A stretch of DNA of 64,000 nt from Planctomycetota bacterium (GCA_014381555.1 JACNLO010000037.1:1-64000); one strand, 5' to 3'; positions 35,610 to 46,084 are shown, counted from the first letter of the stretch. The notes: generated by a model not told the origin, from the letters alone. Numbers and translations: made by a program.

Positions 35610-37150
35610 ATAAAACAGCAGTTATTGTGATTGGTGTTTGCCTCGCAATTTTATTTGGAGTTCCACTTTTTTTCCGTGGCGATTATGTTGAGATACCAAC
35701 TGATGCAGCAAAGGTCATTATTATCTCGCCGCACAATGAGCAAATCCGCCATGAGTTTGGTGCTGGATTTTCAAAATGGCATCAAGAAAAATTTCAGAAG
35801 CCAGCCCAAGTTGTTTGGTCTGTTCCAGGCGGTACGAGTGAAATTCGTCGTATGCTGATTTCGCAGTACAAACACGCTCTTGAAACGGGGAAAGAACCTG
35901 GTGGCGAAGCAGATCTAGTGTTTGGCGGTGGTTCGTATGAACACGGAGTGCTCAAGAAAACAATCGAATCAAATTTTGAAGGTGAAGAAGTTTCAACAAC
36001 AATAAGTGTCCCAGCAATAATTGATCAAGATATTCTTGATGAAGTGTACGGCGTAAATGTCATCGGCGATATTTCAATTTATGATCCAGATGGATATTGG
36101 CATGGCCTTGCACTTTCAGGTTTTGGAATTGTGTACAACAATGAAGTTCTTCAAACTTTGGATATTGAATTTCCAACAAGTTGGGAAGCGTTGTGTAATC
36201 CAGAACTGCTTGGAAGGTTAGCACTCGTAAACCCAGCCCAATCTGGTTCAGTTACGACAGCGTTTGAAGCAATCTTAAAAAATCTTGGTTGGAAACGTGG
36301 CTGGCAAGTATTGCGCAGAGCAGCAGCAAATGCACGTTATTTTTCTGCAAGTAGTTTAAAACCACCTGTAGATGTCAGCCAAGGGGATGCAGCGATGGGT
36401 GTATGTATTGACTTTTATGGTCGGTATCAATCTCAAGCAGTAAAGAGTAGTGGGGGCGGTGATCGGGTTGGATATATTGATCCGCCAAGTGCTACAATGA
36501 TTGACCCAGATCCGATTTCGCTCTTGAGAGGGGCGCCAAACGAGGAATTGGCAATGCGTTTTATCGAATATTGCTTGACCCGAGAAGCTCAATCGCTGTG
36601 GCAATTCAAGGTAGACGATGAAAGTAAGGATAAACTTGGTCCAGATACTTTTGAACTTCGCAGAATGCCAGTTCGACGGGAAATGTATACTCATTTTATG
36701 GATCGTATGGTCGATCAAGTAAACCCATACGAAACGGCACGTCCTGCACCATATCCAGACCGAAACATGCGTGCGTTTATTGCGCCAATTTTTAGTGCGA
36801 TGGCAATGGATACACATGATGAACTCATCGAAGCATGGGAAGCAATTCTTTCGCACCCAGCATATCCAGAGACCTCAACAATCGTCACTGCTAAAGATGT
36901 AGATGATGAAGAGCTTTCTTCGATGCTTGAATTATTTGATGCAATGCCAGCGATTCCTACGAATGAAGATACGAATCTATCGATGGACACTTTGGATAAT
37001 CGAAAAACCCTGAAATATGGTTGGCTTCGAGATCAGTGGGAAAGCGATGGATTATGGCACCCAGAAGATCGAGGGGCTTACTCATTGCAACAAAACGCAG
37101 CTAAGTTTTTCAAGCACAATTACACAACTATTGTTGAAGTGAATGAGTAG
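35606..37150 (+). CDS. Extracellular solute-binding protein, ABC type
   Basis: 514 aa. N-terminal hydrophobic segment (residues 5-24), either a signal peptide or an anchor. The body resembles iron(III)/phosphonate- or polyamine-type periplasmic binding proteins: VIIISPHNEQIRHEFGAGF, GEADLVFGGGSYEHG, YWHGLALSGFGIVYNNE, FPTSWEALCNPELLGRLAL and DAAMGVCIDFYGRYQ. No permease or ATPase gene is adjacent, so the transport partner is unlinked or the protein acts otherwise. It is some 150 residues longer than typical Fbp proteins, with a charged C-terminal region. It is flanked by 4-nt and 1-nt overlaps. Confidence 0.85.
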   Translation: MNKTAVIVIGVCLAILFGVPLFFRGDYVEIPTDAAKVIIISPHNEQIRHEFGAGFSKWHQEKFQKPAQVVWSVPGGTSEIRRMLISQYKHALETGKEPGGEADLVFGGGSYEHGVLKKTIESNFEGEEVSTTISVPAIIDQDILDEVYGVNVIGDISIYDPDGYWHGLALSGFGIVYNNEVLQTLDIEFPTSWEALCNPELLGRLALVNPAQSGSVTTAFEAILKNLGWKRGWQVLRRAAANARYFSASSLKPPVDVSQGDAAMGVCIDFYGRYQSQAVKSSGGGDRVGYIDPPSATMIDPDPISLLRGAPNEELAMRFIEYCLTREAQSLWQFKVDDESKDKLGPDTFELRRMPVRREMYTHFMDRMVDQVNPYETARPAPYPDRNMRAFIAPIFSAMAMDTHDELIEAWEAILSHPAYPETSTIVTAKDVDDEELSSMLELFDAMPAIPTNEDTNLSMDTLDNRKTLKYGWLRDQWESDGLWHPEDRGAYSLQQNAAKFFKHNYTTIVEVNE

Positions 37151-37635
37151 TGGCTCTTGGAGTAGGAAATATTGGAAAGGTATTGCAGCAACGGGGTGAA
37201 CTTCTTACAACTGCGGAATCGTGTACGGGTGGACTTCTCGCAGAATGTGTAACTGCTATTTCTGGTGCAAGCAAGTGGTACGCCGGTGGCTGGATAACAT
37301 ATTCCAACGAAATGAAGATAACTCAGCTAGGTGTTCCAGAAGAAATGTTGCAAGAGCATGGAGCCGTTTCGGAGCAAGTTGCAACAGCAATGTGCCAGGG
37401 AGCCGCACTCAAGAGTGGAGCAACTGTTGCACTTAGCACTACCGGAATTGCAGGTCCAAGTGGTGGAACGAATCTTAAACCAGTTGGAACGGTTTTTATT
37501 GGCTGTGTTGTGGATGGCGAAGTACAAGTAAAAAGATTTTTATTCAGCGGAACTAGAAACGAAGTTCGAGAACAAGCAGTCATCGCAGCATTGCAATTGT
37601 TATGCGAAATGCTTTCGGACAAGTCAATTTCATGA
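37150..37635 (+). CDS. CinA-family C-terminal domain protein (NMN amidohydrolase)
   Basis: 161 aa. Matches the PncC/CinA C-terminal domain that deamidates nicotinamide mononucleotide for NAD recycling: LLTTAESCTGGLLAECVT, GGWITYSNEMKITQLGV, LSTTGIAGPSGGT and KPVGTVFIG. The N-terminal MoCF-like domain of full CinA is absent. It starts at GTG 37150, sharing one base with the previous stop, and overlaps folK by 4 nt. Confidence 0.92.
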   Translation: MALGVGNIGKVLQQRGELLTTAESCTGGLLAECVTAISGASKWYAGGWITYSNEMKITQLGVPEEMLQEHGAVSEQVATAMCQGAALKSGATVALSTTGIAGPSGGTNLKPVGTVFIGCVVDGEVQVKRFLFSGTRNEVREQAVIAALQLLCEMLSDKSIS

Positions 37636-38093
37636 AGCAACAGAATGTATTTCTTGGCTTAGGTAGCAATCTTGGTGACCGTACTAAATACCTTTCAGCT
37701 GCGGTTGAATCAATTCGCAACGATCCAAACATACTGGTTGTTCAACAGAGTTCAGTAATCGAAACCGAGCCGGTTGGAGCAATTGAACAAGGGAAATTTT
37801 TGAACCAAGTCATTGAGATTCATACGGAGCATGAGCCCCGCGAGTTACTTTCAGTTTGCCTTGCAATCGAAGCTTCCCAAGGAAGGGTACGTGGAGAGAA
37901 GTGGGGGCCACGAATTCTTGATATAGATATCCTCTTTTATGGTTGTCACAGTATAAATGAAGAGGATCTCATTATTCCGCACCCTGAATCCCACAAACGA
38001 TTGTTTGTGCTAATTCCAATGGAAGAAATAGCCCCTAATTTTGAACATCCGATTGAAAAACAACGAATATCAACAATGTTACATGCTCTCTAG
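37632..38093 (+). CDS. folK: HPPK: 2-amino-4-hydroxy-6-hydroxymethyldihydropteridine pyrophosphokinase
   Basis: 153 aa. Transfers pyrophosphate from ATP to 6-hydroxymethyl-dihydropterin in folate synthesis. Motifs: VFLGLGSNLGDR, SSVIETEPVGAIEQGKFLNQ, RGEKWGPRILDIDILFY and PHPESHKRLFVLIPM. It overlaps the CinA-type gene by 4 nt (ATGA). The frame can be read from 37602 but the ATG at 37632 gives the standard N-terminus. Confidence 0.96.
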   Translation: MKQQNVFLGLGSNLGDRTKYLSAAVESIRNDPNILVVQQSSVIETEPVGAIEQGKFLNQVIEIHTEHEPRELLSVCLAIEASQGRVRGEKWGPRILDIDILFYGCHSINEEDLIIPHPESHKRLFVLIPMEEIAPNFEHPIEKQRISTMLHAL

Positions 38094-38148
38094 TGTTCTC
38101 TGGTATCCTGTTCAACCTCACTTACGGAAACTTAAATTGGAGTTACTT

Positions 38149-39525
38149 ATGAAATTACTTCCCATTATTGCAGCACTTGCGATATCCCCATTCGCCCTTG
38201 CACATCCAGATCATCAACCGGAGCATCCAGATCATCCTGCTGATCATCCTGAGCACCCTGCTGATCATCCTGAGCACCCAGATGCAGACGCCAAGGATAA
38301 AGCAGAAGCCACAGCTAAAGCAACCAAGTTACTAACAAAGGTCCACGAGGCGTATAAAGGTGCAACTGCAATTTCTGAAGTTGTTTCAGTTACGATGCCA
38401 GCAATGATGCCCGACGAAGAGTCAGAAACAATGACATTAACCACATCCGTCGACTCCAAGATGGGAAAGATTGTTGCTCAAGAGCAAATGACTGCTGTCT
38501 GGAAAGATGGCAAAGTGTTTATAGAGATAGACGATCTTGATGATGCCTACATTGAGCGAGATGCAAAAACATTCATGTCAGGATTATCCGGAGCGTTCGG
38601 ACCACAGGGAATGCCTGGTTTGTGGACAATCGCACTTCGCGAGAGTGACGATCCTGCAGATTGGATTTCAGCACTCTCTATGGGAATGCCTGGTGCAGGT
38701 ATCAGCGGAGTTTCAGAAGAAGATGGCTCGAGTATTATTACTATTCAGTCGCTGGTAGGGATAAACTCAGTTTACGTATCAGATTCCAATACGATTTCAC
38801 AAATTGTGATTACCGTATCCCAACCCGGTTTTCCTGCTATGGAAATGAAGGCGGTTTCAGACATATCTTTTGTGAAAGATATTCCTCCAGTGTCTTTTGA
38901 TGCTGGTGACCGTGATAAATTCGATTCTATGGAAGCTATTTATGAATCAATGGATGAGGAAGAATCGTTAGATGGAAAGAGTGCTCCCGACTTTACACTC
39001 TCAAAACTAGATGGTTCAGGTGATGTCACACTTTCTGATTTGAAGGGAGAAGTGGTTGTGCTTGACTTCTGGGCAACATGGTGTGGTCCATGTAAGAAGG
39101 GTCTTCCTGCACTCAATGAATTTGATGCTTGGGTTCAAGAACAAGGACTCAACGTTAAAGTATTTGCAGTAAATGTTTGGGAACGAGGCGACGATGCAAA
39201 AGTGAAAGAGACCGTTCAGACGTTCTGGTCAAAGAATAAATATGCAACAACAGTGCTCATGGCGAGTGGTTCCGATTCATTGACAAAAGAGTATGGCGTA
39301 TCAGGTATCCCTGCAACGTTTATTATTGATGGAAAGGGCAACATTGTTGAGTCTCATGTTGGGTTTAGTCCAGATATGATCGAGACTTTGAAGAAGTCTG
39401 TTAGAAAAGCGCTTTCAGGAAAATCCACAGCAAAACCAGATCATCCTGACCACCCCGATCATCCTGATCATCCTGATCATCCCGATCATCCTGATCATCC
39501 TGATCATCCTGATCATCCAAATTAA
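38149..39525 (+). CDS. Secreted thioredoxin-fold protein with Asp-His-Pro repeats
   Basis: 458 aa. Signal peptide MKLLPIIAALAISPFALA, then an N-terminal His/Asp/Pro/Glu-rich run (about residues 20-44, HPDH, HPEH and HPAD units). A middle domain (about 60-275) resembles outer-membrane lipoprotein carrier or DUF2092-like folds. A TlpA/ResA-type thioredoxin domain follows, with active site FWATWCGPCKKG near residue 310. The C-terminus is nine perfect Asp-His-Pro triplets and Asn. It is likely a periplasmic thiol-disulfide protein whose tails bind metal. A GGAG site at 38139-38142 supports the ATG at 38149. It converges with dacB with a 4-nt overlap. Confidence 0.85.
   Translation: MKLLPIIAALAISPFALAHPDHQPEHPDHPADHPEHPADHPEHPDADAKDKAEATAKATKLLTKVHEAYKGATAISEVVSVTMPAMMPDEESETMTLTTSVDSKMGKIVAQEQMTAVWKDGKVFIEIDDLDDAYIERDAKTFMSGLSGAFGPQGMPGLWTIALRESDDPADWISALSMGMPGAGISGVSEEDGSSIITIQSLVGINSVYVSDSNTISQIVITVSQPGFPAMEMKAVSDISFVKDIPPVSFDAGDRDKFDSMEAIYESMDEEESLDGKSAPDFTLSKLDGSGDVTLSDLKGEVVVLDFWATWCGPCKKGLPALNEFDAWVQEQGLNVKVFAVNVWERGDDAKVKETVQTFWSKNKYATTVLMASGSDSLTKEYGVSGIPATFIIDGKGNIVESHVGFSPDMIETLKKSVRKALSGKSTAKPDHPDHPDHPDHPDHPDHPDHPDHPDHPN
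39439..39519 (+). repeat. 9-bp tandem repeat encoding Asp-His-Pro
   Basis: Nine units of consensus GATCATCCT run in frame from 39439 to 39519, encoding the DHP triplets at the protein C-terminus. Units differ by a few silent changes (GACCACCCC, GATCATCCC, GATCATCCA), so the repeat number may vary by slippage while the protein sequence is kept. Confidence 0.92.
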
Positions 39526-40970
39526 TTTTTCAAAACTTCAACCCAAGAGGCGAAGACGATGCGTTCTTGCATTTTCTTCGCCTCTTTTACTGTTCCCTTT
39601 ACGCCGTTTGCGATAATGCTAAACACAAGTGGGGCTCTTCCGTTATCGAAAATAATGTAGCCACTAAGCGAGCAAACCTCTCTGAGATATCCACTCTTCG
39701 CATGAACGGTAGCCCCTTCGAGTTTGATTTTTTTGAAACGACTTCTTAACGTTCCATTTCCAGGTGTAGCTAGTGACGCAACGAGCGCCTTTCCCTGCAG
39801 TTCATCAACACGAAACGATTCAAGCAAACGAGCAAGTGTCTTTACGCTTACTTTATTATCTCTACTCATACCAGAACCATCAGCAGGAAAGAGCCCTTGT
39901 TGCTCGGCGCCGAGTCGTTGAATTACAACCGCTTTTACAGCGGCAGAACCTGTATCAAAGGAACCGGGTGTGCCTGTTGCATACGCAGAAAGTCTTTTCA
40001 GCAAAGCCTCGGCATACAAATTGTGGCTATCTCTGTTACTTCTTTGTAGCGCTTGTTCAATTGGAGTTTTATGAATGTAGAGCACTTTGCCAGAGGAGCT
40101 CGGTGCGTCGGCTTCAACCCTTTTTACTGTCTTAACTGAAATACCATGTGCCCGAAGAGCTGTTGCAAGAGTGTTGCCAAAAATCATCGATGGGTCATGG
40201 AACGGAATTTTTATTGGCTCGGTGTGAACAGCATTCACGTTGCCTCGTGCGCTCATCTTGTTTGTGTCAGGCGATCGAGAAACCCAAAAAGAAGATGAAT
40301 ATTTTTTTCCAGTTTTAGAAGTGGTTTTATTCTGTATGGTAATCCATGGCATTGCCGGAGCATATTTTCCTAAACTTGCATGTGTTCCTCGCAAGGGCTC
40401 AGGGTAAAAATGAATAACATTAAGGTGATAATTTATGCCCGCTACTTGTGCGCAATACCAGCGATCAATTTGGTCTGCAGGCCAAGATGGATGCGTGAAG
40501 GTTTGGTCAAAAATACGATCATCAATGTAAAGTGTCTCAACCGATGTGATGCCAGCATTTTTAGCGGCTTGAGCCCATGGTTTGAGTTGGGCTTCTAGAA
40601 TCGAACGTTCTTTTGACCAATCAGTGATTCCTAGAAGGGAGGTGTCTCCAAATGTGGGGTCACCATCACCTACAACGATGAGATTGTCACCATCTTTGAG
40701 CAATTTTGTTTGAAATGTAAACGAAGGGCCTAAGAGATGAAGGGCAGCGGCAGTTGTGAGCAATTTTTGATTGCTCGCTGGAATCATGCTCATATCTTCA
40801 TTTATTTCAATTATTGTTTTGCCAGTTGCAGTGTCAATTACGCAGACGGAAGCCGTCCCTTTTTTGAGGTCCGTCGTCGCTACGATTTTCTCAGCTTCCC
40901 CTTGTAGGTCTCCAAGAGCAATCTGGACAATCGAGAGTATGAGGATTATGGCAAAGCGTGGCAAAGTCAC
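39522..40970 (-). CDS. dacB: D-alanyl-D-alanine carboxypeptidase (PBP4 type)
   Basis: 482 aa. Class C penicillin-binding protein cutting or trimming peptidoglycan peptides in the periplasm. Signal peptide (residues 1-20), SxxK motif MIPASNQKLLTTAAAL near 65, SxN motif GSGMSRDNKVS, and HAKSGYL as the KTG-like third motif (Ser in place of Thr). A large insert lies between the SxxK and SxN motifs as in E. coli PBP4. It diverges from ligA with a 48-bp gap. Confidence 0.93.
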   Translation of the reverse strand: MTLPRFAIILILSIVQIALGDLQGEAEKIVATTDLKKGTASVCVIDTATGKTIIEINEDMSMIPASNQKLLTTAAALHLLGPSFTFQTKLLKDGDNLIVVGDGDPTFGDTSLLGITDWSKERSILEAQLKPWAQAAKNAGITSVETLYIDDRIFDQTFTHPSWPADQIDRWYCAQVAGINYHLNVIHFYPEPLRGTHASLGKYAPAMPWITIQNKTTSKTGKKYSSSFWVSRSPDTNKMSARGNVNAVHTEPIKIPFHDPSMIFGNTLATALRAHGISVKTVKRVEADAPSSSGKVLYIHKTPIEQALQRSNRDSHNLYAEALLKRLSAYATGTPGSFDTGSAAVKAVVIQRLGAEQQGLFPADGSGMSRDNKVSVKTLARLLESFRVDELQGKALVASLATPGNGTLRSRFKKIKLEGATVHAKSGYLREVCSLSGYIIFDNGRAPLVFSIIANGVKGTVKEAKKMQERIVFASWVEVLKN

Positions 40971-40997
40971 TCGGCAATTATCGGCAGAGTGCCATAA

Positions 40998-42992
<1,995 letters not shown>

Positions 42993-43004
42993 AATCCCTA
43001 ATCT

Positions 43005-43394
43005 ATGGGTCAGCTCGCACTAGGTTTTCGTTCATTGCTTATTAAAGTAGCCATATTCTTTGTGATGGCTGGTTTGCTTGCATGGGCTCTCGGTGGCACC
43101 TTGTTTCCAAAGCCGACCGTCGTGAATCTCCCAGGCGCAGGTCAAGTCTATTGGCGGGTCTCTTCGGGTGGCGACATTAACGGATTGCAATGGTCGCTAA
43201 TGCACAATGATCAAGAGATAAAAACTGGTCGGTGGCAATCTGCAGTTGGTCCTGTGATTGTCGATGGAGTTTCTTGGATTGCAACTGGAAACGCTGGGCA
43301 GTGGTCTTTCTCAAAAGTGACAGGCACTACGATTGAAGAAGTTGCAGCGCCAACATCGGAAGTTCTTTCTTCGCTTTTTCCACCCCAAAAATAA
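43005..43394 (+). CDS. Small membrane-anchored protein of unknown function
   Basis: 129 aa. One membrane helix near the N-terminus (about 11-30, LLIKVAIFFVMAGLLAWALG) and a beta-rich extracytoplasmic domain (VYWRVSSGGDINGLQWSLM, VDGVSWIATGNAGQWSFS). It is not recognised. It follows ligA by 12 nt. The last 184 bp are antisense to the uppP 3' coding end, which is unusual; the codon pattern looks protein-like on both strands. Confidence 0.6.
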   Translation: MGQLALGFRSLLIKVAIFFVMAGLLAWALGGTLFPKPTVVNLPGAGQVYWRVSSGGDINGLQWSLMHNDQEIKTGRWQSAVGPVIVDGVSWIATGNAGQWSFSKVTGTTIEEVAAPTSEVLSSLFPPQK

Positions 43395-44200
43395 ATTGCA
43401 ACAATGATTGCAAGTGCGATTCGGTACCAACCAAAAAGTGCTAGCCCGTGTTTTGATAAATATGCAACGAGCCATTTGATTGCTAGGGCTGCTGCTATGA
43501 AAGCAACAATGATTCCAATTATCATTGGTCCAACAGAGAGTGTAGAGAGTGTGTCTGAGTCCTTGAAAAGTTTAAAGACAGTTGCGCCACCAAGAGTTGG
43601 CAACCCAAGCAAAAAACTAAACTCTGCTGCATGTTTTGGTTTCATCCCCATAGCCATGCTGGCAACTATCGTTACCATTGACCTGCTTGTTCCCGGAAAC
43701 ATTGCAAGGCATTGAACAAGCCCGATGATCAGTGCTCTTTTCCAACTAAGGTGCTCAATATCAATAAAACTCATTGAATCGTTTCCTTCATGGAAAGCAC
43801 TTCGTTGCCACCTTGCTGCGAATAACATGAGAACCCCTCCGATTGCTAATGCCCATATTACAGGTGTTGTTCCCATGAGCCATTCGTCGATTGCGTCATC
43901 GAAAAGTAAACCAAAGATTGCAGCAGGCAAGAATGCGATAATAAGATTAATTGCAAGTTTCAAGCCAATGGTGTTTTTGCCAAGAAGACCACGAATCATT
44001 TCGGCAACACGTTTTCTGTAGAGCCCAAGGACGGCAAGAATGGCGCCACTTTGGATGACAATGAGGTACGGGTCGATTGCTTTCTCGGTGAGCCCCATGA
44101 AAGATTTTGCAAGAATAAGGTGCCCAGTCGAACTGACTGGGATGTACTCCGTCAATCCTTCAACAATGCCAAAGATAATAGCCTGAAAATAATCCATCAC
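43211..44200 (-). CDS. uppP: Undecaprenyl-diphosphatase
   Basis: 329 aa. Membrane enzyme recycling the lipid carrier for peptidoglycan synthesis (BacA family). Motifs: GIVEGLTEYIPVSSTGHLIL at the N-terminus, the second GLVQCLAMFPGTSRSMVTI and FSFLLGLPTLGGATVFKL. About eight membrane helices. Usual length is about 270 residues; the last 55 or so residues here (after AIYFWGG) are a soluble tail that overlaps the opposite-strand gene. Starts at 44200 and 44197 are equivalent. It lies 3 nt after ilvC. Confidence 0.94.
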   Translation of the reverse strand: MMDYFQAIIFGIVEGLTEYIPVSSTGHLILAKSFMGLTEKAIDPYLIVIQSGAILAVLGLYRKRVAEMIRGLLGKNTIGLKLAINLIIAFLPAAIFGLLFDDAIDEWLMGTTPVIWALAIGGVLMLFAARWQRSAFHEGNDSMSFIDIEHLSWKRALIIGLVQCLAMFPGTSRSMVTIVASMAMGMKPKHAAEFSFLLGLPTLGGATVFKLFKDSDTLSTLSVGPMIIGIIVAFIAAALAIKWLVAYLSKHGLALFGWYRIALAIIVAIYFWGGKSEERTSDVGAATSSIVVPVTFEKDHCPAFPVAIQETPSTITGPTADCHRPVFIS

Positions 44201-44203
44201 GCA

Positions 44204-45178
44204 CTAATCGTCATCTTGGTGCATGACACTTCGGATTTCCTTGCCAACTTTTTCGATTTCATGGTTTCGAAGTTCCTCTCTCTTGTTGTGAATCTCGTTT
44301 TTGACGAGTCGTTTTGCAAATGATCCATCTTGGACATTGTTTAAGAGAGTACGAAGTTTATTACGAAGATGTTCGTCATCAAGAAGATCCATTGCTTCAT
44401 AAGCGCCCATTTCCGCGGTGTTGCTAATTGCTTTCATCATTTCTGCAATGCCACGTTCGTGGATAATGTCAGCAACTTGCTTTACTTCGTGGCAGCATTC
44501 AATATAGGCGAGTTCGGGTGGATATCCGCCATCAACGAGTGTTTCGTACGAGGCCTGAATGAGCGTTGCGAGTCCACCAACAATTATCGATTGCTCACCA
44601 AACAAATCAGTTTCGGTCTCATTTTTGAAGGTTGATTCCAATACGCCGAGTCGTGATGACCCAATACCAGCCGCCCAGCCAAGGGCAAGTTCGCGAGCAG
44701 TCTGGGTCGAGTTTTCTCGTTCAACAGCAAGAAGGGTGAGCACTCCTGAGCCCTCAAGATATTTTTGTCTGACTGTAATTCCCGGACCCTTTGGAGCAAC
44801 CATGACGACCCCGATTCCAGCTGGTGGGTCAATTTGGCCAAAGTGGATTGCAAATCCATGGATGAAGCCAAGTGTTGCTCCCTGAATTAGATTCGGGGCA
44901 ATGTCCTTGGTGTAGATATTTTTTTGTATTTCATCAGGTAAGGCGATGATTACCAATTCAGAGGAAGACGAATCGGCGATTGAACGCACTGTAAAACCAT
45001 CTTCTCTAGCTTTGTCTGGATTCCTTGCACCAATGACTACGTCTAAGCCGCTATCACGAAGGTTCAAAGCGTGTGCTTTTCCTTGATTGCCGTATCCAAT
45101 GATAGAAACGCTTTTGCCGGCAAGCCCATCGAGTGGAACGTCCTCGTTTTTCAATATTTGGAAATGGTTGGCACACAT
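44204..45178 (-). CDS. ilvC: Ketol-acid reductoisomerase
   Basis: 324 aa class I KARI catalysing the second step of valine, leucine and isoleucine synthesis. Rossmann motif SIIGYGNQGKAHALNLRDSG, then VVIGARNPDKAREDGF, VMVAPKGPG, and the knotted C-domain with FGEQSIIVGGLATLIQAS, ETLVDGGYPPELAYIECCHE and MKAISNTAEMGAYEA. The cofactor-specificity loop is about three residues shorter than in common NADPH enzymes and keeps an Asp, hinting at NADH use. ilvB and ilvN are not adjacent. It diverges from aroK across 25 bp. Confidence 0.95.
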   Translation of the reverse strand: MCANHFQILKNEDVPLDGLAGKSVSIIGYGNQGKAHALNLRDSGLDVVIGARNPDKAREDGFTVRSIADSSSSELVIIALPDEIQKNIYTKDIAPNLIQGATLGFIHGFAIHFGQIDPPAGIGVVMVAPKGPGITVRQKYLEGSGVLTLLAVERENSTQTARELALGWAAGIGSSRLGVLESTFKNETETDLFGEQSIIVGGLATLIQASYETLVDGGYPPELAYIECCHEVKQVADIIHERGIAEMMKAISNTAEMGAYEAMDLLDDEHLRNKLRTLLNNVQDGSFAKRLVKNEIHNKREELRNHEIEKVGKEIRSVMHQDDD

Positions 45179-45203
45179 TGCGCTGTGAGCATACCATGGA
45201 AGC

Positions 45204-45716
45204 ATGTCTACGTTTGTTTTTATTGGATTCCGAGGTTCTGGAAAATCGACACTTGGAAAGTGGCTCGCAGATGAACTAGATTTACCATTTGTTGATACGG
45301 ATGAGAAAGTTCTTGGATTCTTAGGATTTCAAACTGTGATGGAGGCATGGGACGCCGTGGGTGAAGAAGGTTGGCGGGAAGCTGAACTTCATCTCATCCC
45401 AGAATTATTAGAGCAAGACGCTGTAGTTTCACTTGGCGGGGGAGCGCCATTACTCCCGAATGTTGCCAAAGCAATTGCAGTTTGTGATGTTGTTTTTAAT
45501 TTAACTGCGAGTGAAAATGTCACTGCAGACCGTCTTGCGCGTAGTTGCGATCGACCCGAGTTGTCTGCTGATGATACCGAGATGCGTCTGTCTCGGTTGC
45601 CAATGTATGCAGAACTTGGCACGTGCGGGATTGATACTTCAGGTGATCTTGAGTCGACTAAGAAATGCATTGTAGAGTTCCTAGAACATGGGCACCAAAT
45701 GCCACCTGCAATGTAA
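45204..45716 (+). CDS. aroK: Shikimate kinase
   Basis: 170 aa. Phosphorylates shikimate in aromatic amino-acid synthesis. P-loop GFRGSGKSTLGKWLAD at residues 8-23, shikimate-binding DTDEKV, the GGG loop LGGGAPLLP and the lid SCDRPELS. Normal length for a single-domain enzyme. It is followed by a strong terminator. Confidence 0.93.
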   Translation: MSTFVFIGFRGSGKSTLGKWLADELDLPFVDTDEKVLGFLGFQTVMEAWDAVGEEGWREAELHLIPELLEQDAVVSLGGGAPLLPNVAKAIAVCDVVFNLTASENVTADRLARSCDRPELSADDTEMRLSRLPMYAELGTCGIDTSGDLESTKKCIVEFLEHGHQMPPAM

Positions 45717-45787
45717 CCATACGCCAATTTTGGCTCTGATTAGAAGAAGGTGCGAAAATTAATGCAATTTGTAACAAAACCCAAAAT

Positions 45788-45814
45788 AAAAGGGCACCTA
45801 AAATGTGCCCTTTT
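45788..45814. terminator. Bidirectional terminator between aroK and rpmH
   Basis: A perfect 10-bp stem AAAAGGGCAC/GTGCCCTTTT with a 7-nt loop, giving a T-run on either strand. It serves the convergent aroK and rpmH transcripts. Confidence 0.92.
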
Positions 45815-45835
45815 ACAATTCATCCAACTGGTGGG

Positions 45836-45970
45836 TTAACTGATTTTACGTCCAATACGACGTTGTCGAGAAATAATCTTGCGACCATTTTTCGTTTTCA
45901 TGCGAGCACGGAATCCTATGGATCGAGCACGTTTGATCTTACTATTACGTCTTGGATAATGAACAGCCAT
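45836..45970 (-). CDS. rpmH: Ribosomal protein bL34
   Basis: 44 aa. Extremely basic: starts [20 protein letters not shown], then [14 protein letters not shown] and ends RRIGRKIS, which matches L34 (KIKRAR, GFRARM, TKNGR signature). A GGAG site lies upstream of the ATG. rnpA and dnaA, the usual neighbours near the origin, are absent; rnc is divergent on the other side. It is a short gene easily missed by automatic callers. Confidence 0.96.
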   Translation of the reverse strand: MAVHYPRRNSKIKRARSIGFRARMKTKNGRKIISRQRRIGRKIS

Positions 45971-45982
45971 TGAGAAACTCCT

Positions 45983-46004
45983 GATTCGGATTTTAATCCG
46001 AGTC
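45983..46004 (-). promoter_or_regulatory. Hairpin at the 5' end of the rpmH transcript
   Basis: GATTCGGATT (45983-45992) pairs with AATCCGAGTC (45995-46004) with one G-T-like mismatch and a 2-nt loop. It sits right after the predicted transcription start and before the ribosome site, so it may stabilise or regulate the rpmH leader. Confidence 0.5.
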
Positions 46005-46008
46005 GCAC

Positions 46009-46037
46009 ATCATACCTCACACGACATTTCTCTGCAA
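46009..46037 (-). promoter_or_regulatory. Sigma-70-type promoter of rpmH
   Basis: On the minus strand a -35 TTGCAG (46037-46032) and a -10 TATGAT (46014-46009) are separated by exactly 17 bp. They are followed about 32 bp later by the rpmH ATG. The match is 4/6 or better to both consensus boxes. Confidence 0.7.
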
Positions 46038-46084
46038 GGGTTGTACAATGCCATTCCTACACCCTATCAGTGGTTTATCACCTT

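Noticed and set aside
45717-46084. Replication origin next to rpmH
   Set aside because: No dnaA, rnpA or cluster of DnaA-box-like sites was seen in the gap.
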